A DNA stretch of 64,000 bases from assembly GCA_965224495.1 (NCBI GenBank), contig CBDCZI010000020.1, positions 62,001-126,000 of the forward strand. The letters run 5' to 3'. Positions 36,268 through 45,940 of the stretch are shown here, in pieces. Position 1 is the stretch's first letter, and each line of letters begins with the position of its first letter. Source of the DNA: CBDCZI01 sp965224495. GTDB taxonomy: Bacteria; Bacteroidota; Bacteroidia; Cytophagales; JAAEPT01. A program made the translations under genes and the position numbers. The notes under the pieces are model-generated. The model was not told where the DNA came from, did no database searches, and worked only from the letters and a program-made list of their open reading frames with translations.

Positions 36268-36927
36268 TTAGTCTTCGTTTGTGGTTTCTTGCCCTTCTAC
36301 GGTAGCAGGTTGTTCTTCGTTGTTTTCTTCAACAAAAAACACTTTTTGCTTAATCATAATAACAATAACAGAACAAAATATTGCTGCATCAGCGATATTA
36401 AAAACAGGCCAAAAAGAATAATAATCGCCCCCCATAAGCGGTAACCAATCAGGATAATAACCAGAAATAATATCCAAATAAAACATATCGATTACCTTAC
36501 CGTGAAACAAGGCAAACGGAGCTTCAACTCCACCATTTTCAAATGCTGTTACAATCAAATTTGTATCAAAAAAACCATATACCACACTATCAACCAAGTT
36601 ACCTACAGCTCCACCTAAAATAAACGCCACACAAAGAATAAACCCCGTATGTGATTTGTTTGTAATAAGCGTCTTGATATACCAAGCGATACCAATCATC
36701 GCAAACAAACGAAAAACAGTCAAAATCACTTTTCCGTAAGAACCGCCCAAAGTAATCCCAAACGCCATTCCTGGGTTAGTCACATAATTGATTTTAAACC
36801 AATCACCAAAAACAGTAATTGATTCTCCCTCATACATATTTTGATGAATGAAATATTTCACCAATTGGTCAATAAGAATCACTCCAAGAGCAATTAAAAA
36901 GTAATGTGTAAGTTTAAAGTTTTTCAT
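36268..36927 (-). CDS. lspA: Lipoprotein signal peptidase (signal peptidase II)
   Basis: Inner-membrane aspartyl protease that cuts prolipoproteins before the lipidated Cys. 219 residues, longer than the roughly 165 of E. coli because of extra loops and a charged C-terminal tail, as is common in Bacteroidota. Four membrane helices are visible. Catalytic Asp113 lies in GGAVGNLVD and Asp180 in FNIAD. It follows ileS on the same strand; in many Bacteroidota a dksA/traR-type gene sits between them, but here the gap is only 60 bases and holds a hairpin. Confidence 0.93.
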   Translation of the reverse strand: MKNFKLTHYFLIALGVILIDQLVKYFIHQNMYEGESITVFGDWFKINYVTNPGMAFGITLGGSYGKVILTVFRLFAMIGIAWYIKTLITNKSHTGFILCVAFILGGAVGNLVDSVVYGFFDTNLIVTAFENGGVEAPFALFHGKVIDMFYLDIISGYYPDWLPLMGGDYYSFWPVFNIADAAIFCSVIVIMIKQKVFFVEENNEEQPATVEGQETTNED

Positions 36928-36946
36928 TAGTTGGTCTATTTTAAAA

Positions 36947-36981
36947 CCACCTGACAGGTTCTCAAAATCTGTCAGGTGTGG
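36947..36981 (-). terminator. Hairpin between ileS and lspA
   Basis: ACCTGACAG and CTGTCAGGT pair perfectly over 9 bases (extendable) with an 11-base loop; on the minus strand it is followed by GGTTTTAAAA. Probably a partial terminator that lowers readthrough from ileS into lspA, or the end of the ileS message. Confidence 0.55.
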
Positions 36982-36987
36982 TGAGAA

Positions 36988-39900
36988 TTATAAGCTAATT
37001 GCAAGCATCAATTTATGTTCGTCCATTTCTACCTCTGTTGCTCCAGCAACCGAATCTAAAATATCCAAAGACAACGCTTGTGTCTCAGCACAAATATAAT
37101 CTGCATTTACTTCCAAAGCCGTATTGATTAATTCGTTATTTTTCTCAACGACAATTTTGATTTTGTCCTGTACTTCAAAACCTTGGTCTTTTCTCATATT
37201 TTGTACACGATTGACCAAATCACGAGCGATTCCTTCTTTTTTCAACTCTTCGGTAATTGTTATATCCAAAGCAACAGTCACCCCACCTTCAGAGGCAACT
37301 AACCAACCTGGGATATCCTTGAACGCCAATTCAAAACCATCTAAACCTAATGTGATAGCCTCTCCATCAATGTCTAAAGTAAACTCTTTTGCTTTCTCTA
37401 ATGTCACAATATCATCTTGTGACATTTTACCGATAGCTTGAGAAATTGCTTTCATTTTCTTTCCGTATTGTCTTCCCAATACTTTGAAATTGGCTTTGAT
37501 AGATTTCACCAAAATACCCGAAGCATCATCTACAAACTCAATATCTTTAACATTAATCTCCGACTTAATCAAATCTGCCACTGCATTGATACGCTCTTTT
37601 TGTTCTTCGTTCAATACAGGAATTAATATTTTAGATAAAGGCTGACGTACCTTAATGTTTTCTCCTTTTCTTAAACTATGTGCTAGAGAAGTCGTTTTTT
37701 GAGCCAATTCCATTCTTGCCTCCAAATCTTGGTCGATGACAGACTCGTCAGCAACAGGGAAAGTTGTCAAGTGGATTGATTTGCTATCTTCTAAAAGACA
37801 CGCACCATTTAAGTCTTGGTACACTTTCTCGAAATAGAACGGTGCAAACGGAGAGGATATTTTAGCTACAGTAAACAAACATTCAAATAACGTTTGGTAC
37901 GCCGCTTTTTTGTCCTCGTTGTATTCCCCTTTCCAGAAACGTTTTCTATTCAATCGCACGTACCAGTTACTCAATTCGGCACTCACAAAATTTTGAATTG
38001 CACGAGCCGTCCCTGTCAAATCGTAATCCTCTAAACTCTCATCAGCTAATTTCACTAAACTATGCAAGCGAGACAATATCCATCGGTCAGACTCTGTTCT
38101 TTCGCTTACAGGTATCACCTCTTTAGAATAAGTAAAACCATCTAAATTAGCATATAGAGCGAAGAAATTGTAGGTATTGTGAAAAGTCGCAAAGAATTTT
38201 CTTTGTACCTCTTGAATACCGTCCAAATCAAATTTCAAGTTATCCCAAGGTTGCGCATTTGATATCATATACCAACGTGTCGCATCAGGACCATATTTGT
38301 CAATCGTAGTAAATGGGTCGATACCATTCCCCAAACGCTTCGACATTTTGTTTCCTTTCTTATCTAAAACCAGTCCGTTGGCAATCACATTTTTGTATGC
38401 TTTGCCTTCAAAACCTTCTTCTCCGTCAAAAAGCATCACCGCGATAGCGTGCAAAGTAAAGAACCAACCACGTGTTTGGTCCACTCCTTCAGCAATAAAA
38501 TCAGCTGTAAACGCCGATTTATCCATGTCCGCATTTTCAAAAGGGTAATGATGCTGTGCATACGGCATTGCCCCCGAATCAAACCAAACATCTATTAAGT
38601 CTGACTCTCTGACCATCTTTTGTCCCGAATCAGAAACCAAAAACACATCATCACAATAAGGACGGTGTAAATCTTTCAAATCAGTCGGATTAGAAATCCC
38701 TAACTTTTCATTGGCAAGAGCCATTTCCTTATTCAATTCGTCCATCGAACCGATACATTTTTCTTCTGTACCATCCTCTGTTCTCCAAATAGGCAAAGGC
38801 GTTCCCCAATAACGAGAACGAGACAAATTCCAATCCACCAAGTTTTCCAACCAATTGCCAAAACGACCTGTCCCAGTAGATTCAGGTTTCCAGTTCACCG
38901 TTTTGTTCAATTCTATCATTCGGTCTTTTACCGCCGTAGTTTTAACAAACCACGAGTCTAATGGGTAATACAAAACAGGCTTATCCGTTCGCCAACAGAA
39001 AGGGTAACTGTGTTCGTATTTCTTCACATCGAAAGCCTTATTTTCCTCTTTCAACTTGATAGCAATACGTACATCAACGTTTTTATAATCCTTAGGGATT
39101 TCTTTTAAATATTCTTCTTTTACAGGCTCACCGGCAAACTCAGTAACTTCTTTTACAAAGCAACCTTTTTTATCTACCAAAGGAACATCTTTATCCTCTT
39201 CGTCTTTAACCGTAATCCCTGGTATTCCCGACAAAATCGCCACACGAGCATCATCAGCACCAAAAGTCGGTGCGATATGTACCACACCAGTACCATCTTC
39301 CGTCGTTACGAAATCACCAATAATTACTCGAAAAGCATCTCCTTCGGGCTGAACATAAGGCAACAACTGCTCGTATTTCACACCTTCCAAATCCTTTCCT
39401 TTGTACTCCGCGACAACCGTTCCTTCTTCTTTTTCAAGATTCAAATAAGCAGCTACACGGTCTTTAGCTAAAATAACACTTCCTTCTATTTTCGTGTATT
39501 TATTAACCGTTTTCACTTTCACATAAGCAATCCCTTTCCCCACAGCCAACGCCGCATTTGAAGGTAAAGTCCAAGGCGTCGTTGTCCAAGCTAAAATAGA
39601 CACGTTTTCATCATCTGAATCGAATAAAACCGCTGATTTATCGTTTTTAACTACTTTAAATTGAGCCGTAATCGACGTATCCTTCACATCTCTATAACAA
39701 CCAGGTTGGTTCAGTTCGTGCGAACTTAATCCCGTGCCAGCCGCTGGCGAATAAGGCTGAATCGAATACCCTTTATACAAATATCCTTTTTTATACAGTT
39801 TTTGTAACAAATGCCAAACCGTCTCTATATAGTTATTATCAAAAGTAATATACGGGTTTTCCAAATCAACCCAATACCCAATTTGTTCGGTCAAATCGTC

Positions 39901-40293
39901 CCATTGCCCCTTAAATTCCATTACCGAGGCACGACAAGCCTTGTTGTAATCCTCTACCGAAATCTTCGTTCCGATATCCTCTTTCGTTATTCCAAGCTTT
40001 TTTTCTACTTGCAATTCCACCGGCAAACCGTGCGTATCCCAACCACCTTTTCGGTTGACTTGGTAACCCTTCAATGTTTTGTAACGGCAAATAATATCTT
40101 TTACCGCACGTGCCATCACGTGATGAATACCCGGAGCACCATTTGCAGAAGGCGGACCTTCAAAAAAAGTAAACGCCTCCTTCCCTTTACGAGAAGCAAC
40201 AGACTCTTCAAAAATTTTATTTTCCTTCCAGAATTTCAAGATTTCTTGTCCAATCTCTGGGTAATTCACGCCTTTGTATTCTTTAAAGCCCAT
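36988..40293 (-). CDS. ileS: Isoleucine--tRNA ligase (long, type 2-like)
   Basis: 1101 residues. Class I synthetase with the HIGH-equivalent in NGAPGIHHVMARAVKD (about 50-65), the nearby GGWDTHGLPVE block, a CP1 editing domain (about 200-420, with AWTTTPWTLPSN), and KMSKR at about 650. The anticodon-binding and long C-terminal domains follow. The length and the eukaryote-like C-terminal part fit the type 2 IleRS found in Bacteroidota; enzymes of this type are often naturally insensitive to mupirocin, which I infer only from family. A TATCTTTG element lies upstream. Confidence 0.96.
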   Translation of the reverse strand: MGFKEYKGVNYPEIGQEILKFWKENKIFEESVASRKGKEAFTFFEGPPSANGAPGIHHVMARAVKDIICRYKTLKGYQVNRKGGWDTHGLPVELQVEKKLGITKEDIGTKISVEDYNKACRASVMEFKGQWDDLTEQIGYWVDLENPYITFDNNYIETVWHLLQKLYKKGYLYKGYSIQPYSPAAGTGLSSHELNQPGCYRDVKDTSITAQFKVVKNDKSAVLFDSDDENVSILAWTTTPWTLPSNAALAVGKGIAYVKVKTVNKYTKIEGSVILAKDRVAAYLNLEKEEGTVVAEYKGKDLEGVKYEQLLPYVQPEGDAFRVIIGDFVTTEDGTGVVHIAPTFGADDARVAILSGIPGITVKDEEDKDVPLVDKKGCFVKEVTEFAGEPVKEEYLKEIPKDYKNVDVRIAIKLKEENKAFDVKKYEHSYPFCWRTDKPVLYYPLDSWFVKTTAVKDRMIELNKTVNWKPESTGTGRFGNWLENLVDWNLSRSRYWGTPLPIWRTEDGTEEKCIGSMDELNKEMALANEKLGISNPTDLKDLHRPYCDDVFLVSDSGQKMVRESDLIDVWFDSGAMPYAQHHYPFENADMDKSAFTADFIAEGVDQTRGWFFTLHAIAVMLFDGEEGFEGKAYKNVIANGLVLDKKGNKMSKRLGNGIDPFTTIDKYGPDATRWYMISNAQPWDNLKFDLDGIQEVQRKFFATFHNTYNFFALYANLDGFTYSKEVIPVSERTESDRWILSRLHSLVKLADESLEDYDLTGTARAIQNFVSAELSNWYVRLNRKRFWKGEYNEDKKAAYQTLFECLFTVAKISSPFAPFYFEKVYQDLNGACLLEDSKSIHLTTFPVADESVIDQDLEARMELAQKTTSLAHSLRKGENIKVRQPLSKILIPVLNEEQKERINAVADLIKSEINVKDIEFVDDASGILVKSIKANFKVLGRQYGKKMKAISQAIGKMSQDDIVTLEKAKEFTLDIDGEAITLGLDGFELAFKDIPGWLVASEGGVTVALDITITEELKKEGIARDLVNRVQNMRKDQGFEVQDKIKIVVEKNNELINTALEVNADYICAETQALSLDILDSVAGATEVEMDEHKLMLAISL

Positions 40294-40335
40294 ACGGTCT
40301 TTTGTTTTTAACAGGTTCGGTATTCAATTAATGAG

Positions 40336-40343
40336 CAAAGATA
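40336..40343 (-). promoter_or_regulatory. Candidate -7 promoter element for ileS
   Basis: TATCTTTG on the minus strand, about 43 bases before the ileS start. It matches TAnnTTTG; I see no clear -33 TTG at the expected distance. Confidence 0.5.
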
Positions 40344-40524
40344 CAAAAAAGATTGGTTAAGCTAAGCGAGTTTTTCTCAAAACCACCGTAAGAAAAATCA
40401 AATTATTTGTAAAGCAAAAACGAAGTGCTCCCTAATCATTTGGAGCATCCCCTTTGCCACGAACTGTTTTGGCTTCATTGATTAGTCAAAACACCGATAG
40501 AAACAAAGATAGCCGACACAAACC

Positions 40525-40700
40525 AAGAGCGGGGCGGGCTATACGTTACAATCTTTTTGGAGTAAGAGTTTGCTCTACTTAGTAACGAAATCATACCACA
40601 CAACTTCTTGTAACCAAGAAAAAGAACAGAACCAAAAAGGATTTTCTCTTCTATCCCTATGCCGGTTTACATACCAAGTAGAGCTACCGAAGCAAAAGAA
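40525..40700 (+). repeat. Dispersed intergenic element, copy B
   Basis: Within the 496-base gap between ileS and aspS. Read on the plus strand it has GCGGGGCGGGCTATACGTTA then CAATCTTT, and about 85 bases later AAAAGGATTTTCTCTTCTAT followed by CCCTATGCCGG. This is the same block order, spacing and partly the same bases as copy A at 15820-15994 (minus strand). Short open frames overlapping it look like chance. The rest of the gap (40344-40524) shows nothing I recognise. Confidence 0.5.
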
Positions 40701-40739
40701 GCAACTTTCTTTACATCTATATAGTACATCAACAAAAAA

Positions 40740-40766
40740 GCCACTAATAACATTGTTACTAGTGGC
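40740..40766 (-). terminator. Terminator of aspS
   Basis: GCCACTAATAAC and GTTACTAGTGGC form a 12-bp stem with one mismatch and a 3-base loop, 24 bases past the aspS stop, with a T run on both strands. Confidence 0.8.
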
Positions 40767-40789
40767 TTTTTTCATCTCTATTAAAAGGT

Positions 40790-42541
40790 CTATTTTTTCA
40801 ATTGTAAACCTAAATCACTTAATTGTTCATTATCAACTGGCGATGGAGAATCAATCATAACATCTCTACCCGAATTATTTTTAGGAAAAGCAATATAATC
40901 TCTAATAGAGTCTGTTCCTCCAAACAAGGCACACAAACGGTCAAAACCAAATGCCAAACCACCGTGAGGAGGCGCTCCATACTCAAAGGCGTCCATTAAG
41001 AACCCGAATTGAGCATTTGCTTCTTCCTCCGTAAACCCTAAATGTTTAAACATTGTTGCCTGAATTTCTTTGTCGTGAATTCGAATAGAACCACCACCAA
41101 CTTCAACACCATTTATCGCTAAATCGTACGCATTGGCACGAACAGCTCCTGGGTCAGTATCTAACAAAGCAAAATCTTCAGGTTTTGGCGAAGTAAACGG
41201 GTGGTGCATGGCGTGAAAACGTTTTGTCTCCTCATCCCATTCCAATAAAGGAAAATCTACTACCCACAACGGAGCAAATTTATTTGGGTCTCTTAACTCT
41301 AAACGAGTACCCATTTCCAAACGTAACGAACAAAGTTGCTCTCTTGTTTTGTTTGCTTCTCCTGCCAAAACGAATAACAAATCACCTTTTTTGGCATTCA
41401 TTCGTTCTGCCCAAGTTTTTAATTGCTCTTGGTCATAAAATTTATCTACCGTAGATTTGAATGTTCCGTCTTCGTTACATTTTACCCAAACTACACCTTG
41501 GCAACCAACTTGTGGACGTTGCATCCACTTGATAATTTCGTCTGTCTTTTTACGACTATAAGTAGCACAGTTAGGTGCACAAATACCGACAACCAATTCG
41601 GCTTTATCAAAAATTCCAAAACCTTTACCTTGTGCCAAATCATTCAATTCATGAAACTCCATTCCAAAACGAATGTCAGGTTTATCCGAACCATACAGTT
41701 TCATTGCATTGGCATAAGTCATATGAGGGAATTTCTCCGTCATATCTATATCTTTCACCGTTTTGAACAAACGCTTAATTAATCCTTCAAACGTATTGAT
41801 GATATCATCTTGATCAACGAAAGACATTTCGCAATCAATTTGTGTAAATTCAGGCTGTCTGTCGGCACGTAAATCTTCGTCACGAAAACATTTTACGATT
41901 TGAAAATATTTATCAAACCCTCCAACCATTAATAACTGTTTAAATGTCTGAGGTGATTGAGGTAAAGCGTAAAATTGACCTGCGTTCATTCTCGAAGGAA
42001 CTAAAAAATCTCTTGCTCCCTCAGGTGTTGACTTTATCAGAACAGGTGTTTCTACTTCAATAAATTCTTCTAAGTCAAGGTAATTACGTGTTTCACGCAT
42101 AATATCGTGACGTAATTTCAATTTCTCTCTTACAGGATTTCTTCTCAAATCTAAGTAACGGTATTTCATTCTCAAATCCTCGCCTCCATCGGTCTCATCC
42201 TCAATAATGAACGGTGGTATTTTTGAAGGATTAAGAATCTTCAATTCCGTAACTTTAATTTCTATTTCTCCTGTCGGTATTTTGTCATTTTTCGCATAAC
42301 GTTCTATAACCTCGCCTTTTGCTTGAACAACAAACTCTCTCCCTAAAGAACGAGCAGTAGCTAAAATAGTAGATGCAGTCGAACCTTCTTCAAACAACAA
42401 TTGAGTAATTCCGTAACGATCACGAAGATCTATCCAAATCATACCTCCTCTGTCACGGCTTTTTTGTACCCACCCCGAAAGTGTTACATTTTCACCTTTA
42501 TGCTCAATTCTCAATTCTCCACAAGTATGCGATCTATACAT
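40790..42541 (-). CDS. aspS: Aspartate--tRNA ligase
   Basis: 583 residues, the bacterial AspRS type. An N-terminal OB-fold anticodon-binding domain (about 1-110, with LSGWVQKSRDRGGMIWIDLR) precedes the class II core with motif 2 FRDEDLRADRQPEFTQID and motif 3 GGLAFGFDRLCALFGG. A GAD insertion (about 290-400) marks the bacterial form. Whether it also charges tRNA-Asn cannot be judged without knowing if GatCAB is present. Monocistronic, with its own terminator. Confidence 0.96.
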   Translation of the reverse strand: MYRSHTCGELRIEHKGENVTLSGWVQKSRDRGGMIWIDLRDRYGITQLLFEEGSTASTILATARSLGREFVVQAKGEVIERYAKNDKIPTGEIEIKVTELKILNPSKIPPFIIEDETDGGEDLRMKYRYLDLRRNPVREKLKLRHDIMRETRNYLDLEEFIEVETPVLIKSTPEGARDFLVPSRMNAGQFYALPQSPQTFKQLLMVGGFDKYFQIVKCFRDEDLRADRQPEFTQIDCEMSFVDQDDIINTFEGLIKRLFKTVKDIDMTEKFPHMTYANAMKLYGSDKPDIRFGMEFHELNDLAQGKGFGIFDKAELVVGICAPNCATYSRKKTDEIIKWMQRPQVGCQGVVWVKCNEDGTFKSTVDKFYDQEQLKTWAERMNAKKGDLLFVLAGEANKTREQLCSLRLEMGTRLELRDPNKFAPLWVVDFPLLEWDEETKRFHAMHHPFTSPKPEDFALLDTDPGAVRANAYDLAINGVEVGGGSIRIHDKEIQATMFKHLGFTEEEANAQFGFLMDAFEYGAPPHGGLAFGFDRLCALFGGTDSIRDYIAFPKNNSGRDVMIDSPSPVDNEQLSDLGLQLKK

Positions 42542-42563
42542 CTCCTTCTATTTTAATGTTATG

Positions 42564-42571
42564 CAAATTTA
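42564..42571 (-). promoter_or_regulatory. Candidate -7 promoter element for aspS
   Basis: TAAATTTG on the minus strand, 23 bases before the aspS start, matches TAnnTTTG. The AT-rich surroundings make a chance match possible. Confidence 0.4.
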
Positions 42572-42657
42572 GAAACTATAAAGACAAAAAACACTCGTTT
42601 TAACGCCTTTTTATTAAGCATTCTTATATAAGTAAATAACATTCTGTTTGAATTGCC

Positions 42658-42665
42658 TATCTTTG
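42658..42665 (+). promoter_or_regulatory. Candidate -7 promoter element for the 42691 gene
   Basis: TATCTTTG, 25 bases before the ATG at 42691, matches the Bacteroidota -7 consensus. No convincing -33 element. Confidence 0.5.
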
Positions 42666-42690
42666 GCAATATTATTGACTTAAAAACACT

Positions 42691-43284
42691 ATGAAAAAAT
42701 ATATAATCATCAGTTTCACCCTTGTTTTGTGTGCTTTTACCCTAACAATGAAATTAAAAAAAGTAAAAGCAGGTAACGTTGCAATGCAAGTACCCGCCAC
42801 TTTCGAAGAACTTGACGAACTCACACGCCACGGAGAATATTCAGGCAAAAATGCTCCTATCGCTGTTTATAGAAGTCCAAGAGACAAGTCGGCAATTGCT
42901 ATTTACCATACCGCAGACAGTATTCGTGTGAAAACGATTAAGTACCAAAAGCACTTGGGAAGAGATGCCCGATTTGATAGAGATTTACAATTGGAGTACG
43001 CTTTTAAAAAAGCCTCTTTTTCAGGGAAATTTCAAGAAATCAATTTCATCCAAGACGGTGTAAAAACGATTAATGGAAAAGAATTTATCTATTTTGAATT
43101 TGACGGAGTCATCGAAGCTGTTGATAGATTAGGTCGAAAATCATTGACCAAAGTGTACAATTATATGCTTTACACTTATGTCAAAGAAAATATTTATTCG
43201 ATTAGTTTCATCTGTAGCGACAAATTAAAAGGAGACTACCAAGAAACAATTGGTAAAGTTATGGAAACGGTAAAGGTCAAATGA
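42691..43284 (+). CDS. Exported protein of unknown function
   Basis: 197 residues. The N terminus (MKKYIIISFTLVLCAFTLTM) is a signal peptide or anchor. The body is a compact alpha/beta sequence with conserved-looking stretches PATFEELDELTRHGEYSGKN and NGKEFIYFEFDGV, and it ends in a helix plus KVK. It resembles single-domain periplasmic proteins of Bacteroidota but I cannot name a family. Its stop overlaps the tadA start by four bases (ATGA), so the two are translationally coupled. Confidence 0.75.
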   Translation: MKKYIIISFTLVLCAFTLTMKLKKVKAGNVAMQVPATFEELDELTRHGEYSGKNAPIAVYRSPRDKSAIAIYHTADSIRVKTIKYQKHLGRDARFDRDLQLEYAFKKASFSGKFQEINFIQDGVKTINGKEFIYFEFDGVIEAVDRLGRKSLTKVYNYMLYTYVKENIYSISFICSDKLKGDYQETIGKVMETVKVK

Positions 43285-43727
43285 TAGATTTACAATCCGA
43301 CGAATACTTTATGAAAGAAGCCTTGAAAGAGGCTCAGAAAGCATGGTCAGAAAACGAAGTTCCTGTTGGGGCAGTAGTAGTTGCTCGTGGTAAAATAGTT
43401 GCTCGTGCCTACAATCAGGTCGAGAAGCTAAATGACCCAACAGCTCATGCCGAAATGCTTGCTATCACTTCGGCTTCCAATGCTTTTGGAAGTAAATATT
43501 TGACAGAATGTACCCTTTACGTTACATTAGAGCCTTGTGTTATGTGTGCGGGAGCAAGTGTATGGTCACAAATTAGTAAAGTTGTTTATGGCGCTTCTGA
43601 CACTGACAGAGGCTTCGCAAGACTTTCTCCTCCTGTCTTTCCTAAAAAAATAGAAATCAATAATGGGCTTTTAGCCGAAGAATGCAGTCGTTTGTTGACT
43701 GACTTTTTTAAAAAATTAAGAGATTAA
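43281..43727 (+). CDS. tadA: tRNA adenosine(34) deaminase / nucleoside deaminase
   Basis: 148 residues with the zinc-dependent deaminase signature: His56 and catalytic Glu58 in HAEM, and Cys86/Cys89 in PCVMC. The family converts A34 to inosine in tRNA-Arg(ACG). The N-terminal helix FMKEALKEAQKAWSENEVPV and the C-terminal FFKKLRD are as in TadA. Guanine deaminase or other small nucleoside deaminases share this motif, so a different base substrate is possible but less likely. Confidence 0.88.
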   Translation: MIDLQSDEYFMKEALKEAQKAWSENEVPVGAVVVARGKIVARAYNQVEKLNDPTAHAEMLAITSASNAFGSKYLTECTLYVTLEPCVMCAGASVWSQISKVVYGASDTDRGFARLSPPVFPKKIEINNGLLAEECSRLLTDFFKKLRD

Positions 43728-43783
43728 AAGGACTTCCATCTCAGAGAAAAGCTATTATTTTTCGACTTGTAGCTAAAAAAATA

Positions 43784-43791
43784 TACCTTTG
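43784..43791 (+). promoter_or_regulatory. Candidate -7 promoter element for the oligopeptidase gene
   Basis: TACCTTTG, 20 bases before the ATG at 43812, matches TAnnTTTG exactly. A TTG at 43767-43769 is only 14 bases upstream, short for a -33 element. Confidence 0.5.
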
Positions 43792-43811
43792 AGAAAATTT
43801 CCTTTTTACTC

Positions 43812-45854
43812 ATGAAAGCACCAATCGCAAAAAAAATACCTAAAGAATTATCTATTCACGGAGACACACGAATAGATAATTATTATTGGATGAATGACCG
43901 TGAAAACCCTGAGGTAATTCAGTATTTGAAAGATGAAAACGCACATACAAAAAAAGAGTTAAAGCATACAGAGGCTTTACAAGAGGATTTGTATAAAGAA
44001 ATCGTCGGTCGAATCAAAAAGGATGACCAAACAGTGCCTTATTTTTTAGAGGGCTATTCGTATTATTCGAGGTACGAAGACAAAAAGGAATACCCTGTTT
44101 ATTGTAGAAAACAAGGAAACACCTACAACACCGAGAGCAATGCCGATGAGGAGATTTTGTTGGATACAAACGAATTGGCTGAAGGTTTTGATTTTTTTGA
44201 AGTCGGAGCAATTAGCGTCAATCAGAAAAAAAACTTAATCGCTTATTCATTTGATCATGTTGGACGAAGACTCTACACGATTGTGGTCAAAGACTTGTCA
44301 ACAGGTAAACTATTAGACGATAAAGTAGAAAATACGTCGGGAGGAATTACGTGGGACCCAGCAGGAGATTTGTTTTTTTACACTTTAAAAGACCTTGATA
44401 GTTTACGCTCGTTTAAAATTTTCCGTCACGAATTAGGACAAACAACAGATACCGAAATCTACCACGAAAAAGACGATACTTATTCGTGTTACGCTTACAA
44501 AACGAAATCAAAGAAGTTTTTAGCTATTGGTTCGGATAGTACGTTATCGAGTGAGCATCGTGTGTTGTCGGCTGACAACCCAAAAGGCGAATTTAAAATC
44601 TTTCAGAAGAGAGAAGCTAAACTTGAGTATTCGTTTGAGCACGTTGGAGATACATTTTATATATTAACGAACGAAAAGGCACAAAACTTTAAATTAGCAA
44701 CGTGTACTGAAACAGCGACAAGCAAAGGAAACTGGGAAGATCTTATTCCTCATCGCAAAGAGGTACTGTTAGAAAGTGTCGAATTATTCGCTAATTATAT
44801 GGTGTTAGACGAGCGAAGTAATGGCTTGACACACTTGCGAGTAATTGATTTGGTGAGTAAAGATGAGCATTATTTAGATTTTGGAGAAGATACCTACACA
44901 GCTTACATTTCGGTCAATTTCGATTTTGAAACAAAGACATTGAGGTATGGTTATTCGTCATTGACAACACCCAATTCGGTCTATGATTACAACCTCGAAA
45001 CACGAGAAAAAAAGCTACTCAAACAACAAGAAATAGTTGGAGGTTACAGCCCCGAAGATTACCAAAGTGAACGTGTGTTTATAGAAGCAAGAGACGGCGT
45101 AAAAGTTCCTGTTTCCCTTGTTTATAAAAAGGGCGTTCAACTCGACGGAAAAGCACCTTTGTTATTGTATGCTTACGGTTCGTACGGTTACAGTATTGAC
45201 GCTCAATTCAGTTCTATTCGATTAAGTTTGTTGGATAGAGGCTTTATTTACGCCATCGCTCACATTCGTGGAGGAGAAGATATGGGCAGGCATTGGTACG
45301 AAGACGGCAAACTATTAAAGAAACTAAATACTTTTCACGATTTCATTGATACAGCAAAATATTTGGTGGCTAATAAGTATACCTCTACCGATAAACTTTG
45401 TGCGATGGGAGGAAGTGCGGGAGGTATGCTCATGGGGGGAGTTATCAATATGAATCCAGAATTATTTAAGGCGGTCATTGCTGCCGTACCTTTTGTTGAC
45501 GTGGTAACAACTATGTTGGACGATACAATTCCATTGACAACAGGGGAATACGATGAGTGGGGTAATCCAAACGAGAAAGTTTCGTATGACTATATGTTGA
45601 GTTATTCGCCTTATGACCAAGTGCAAAAAAAGCGCTACCCAAACTTATTGGTAACGTCTGGTTTACACGATTCGCAAGTGCAATATTGGGAACCTACCAA
45701 ATGGGTCGCTAAATTGAGGGATTACAAAACGGATGATTCACAATTATTACTACACACCAATATGGAGGCAGGTCATGGAGGTGCGTCGGGACGCTTTGCC
45801 GCTCAAAAAGAAACTGCTTTGGACTATGCTTTTTTGATTAATCAAGTCTTATAA
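43812..45854 (+). CDS. Oligopeptidase B-like S9 family serine peptidase
   Basis: 680 residues, close to oligopeptidase B. No signal peptide. An N-terminal seven-bladed propeller (about 70-400) gates an alpha/beta-hydrolase domain with Ser535 in GGSAGG, Asp620 in GLHDSQV and His655 in EAGHGG as the triad. HIRGGEDMGRHWYEDGKLLK and DTIPLTTGEYDEWGNP match the family. It cleaves short peptides, in classic members after Lys or Arg. It stands alone under its own promoter element and is closed by a terminator. Confidence 0.93.
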   Translation: MKAPIAKKIPKELSIHGDTRIDNYYWMNDRENPEVIQYLKDENAHTKKELKHTEALQEDLYKEIVGRIKKDDQTVPYFLEGYSYYSRYEDKKEYPVYCRKQGNTYNTESNADEEILLDTNELAEGFDFFEVGAISVNQKKNLIAYSFDHVGRRLYTIVVKDLSTGKLLDDKVENTSGGITWDPAGDLFFYTLKDLDSLRSFKIFRHELGQTTDTEIYHEKDDTYSCYAYKTKSKKFLAIGSDSTLSSEHRVLSADNPKGEFKIFQKREAKLEYSFEHVGDTFYILTNEKAQNFKLATCTETATSKGNWEDLIPHRKEVLLESVELFANYMVLDERSNGLTHLRVIDLVSKDEHYLDFGEDTYTAYISVNFDFETKTLRYGYSSLTTPNSVYDYNLETREKKLLKQQEIVGGYSPEDYQSERVFIEARDGVKVPVSLVYKKGVQLDGKAPLLLYAYGSYGYSIDAQFSSIRLSLLDRGFIYAIAHIRGGEDMGRHWYEDGKLLKKLNTFHDFIDTAKYLVANKYTSTDKLCAMGGSAGGMLMGGVINMNPELFKAVIAAVPFVDVVTTMLDDTIPLTTGEYDEWGNPNEKVSYDYMLSYSPYDQVQKKRYPNLLVTSGLHDSQVQYWEPTKWVAKLRDYKTDDSQLLLHTNMEAGHGGASGRFAAQKETALDYAFLINQVL

Positions 45855-45882
45855 CGGCAACCAACTTACAATACTTACGTTT

Positions 45883-45920
45883 AAAAAGTCACTTCCTAAC
45901 TAAAAAGGGAGTGACTTTTT
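45883..45920 (+). terminator. Terminator after the oligopeptidase gene
   Basis: AAAAAGTCACT and AGTGACTTTTT form a perfect 11-bp stem, extended by TTCC/GGG with one mismatch, ending in a T run. It precedes the receiver-domain gene by about 20 bases. Confidence 0.8.
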
Positions 45921-45940
45921 TATTACCAAATCAATTAAAG

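Noticed and set aside
40570..40860. Short open frames over the gap between ileS and aspS
   Set aside because: They overlap the repeat element and the aspS terminator and end of aspS, and have no recognisable protein features.
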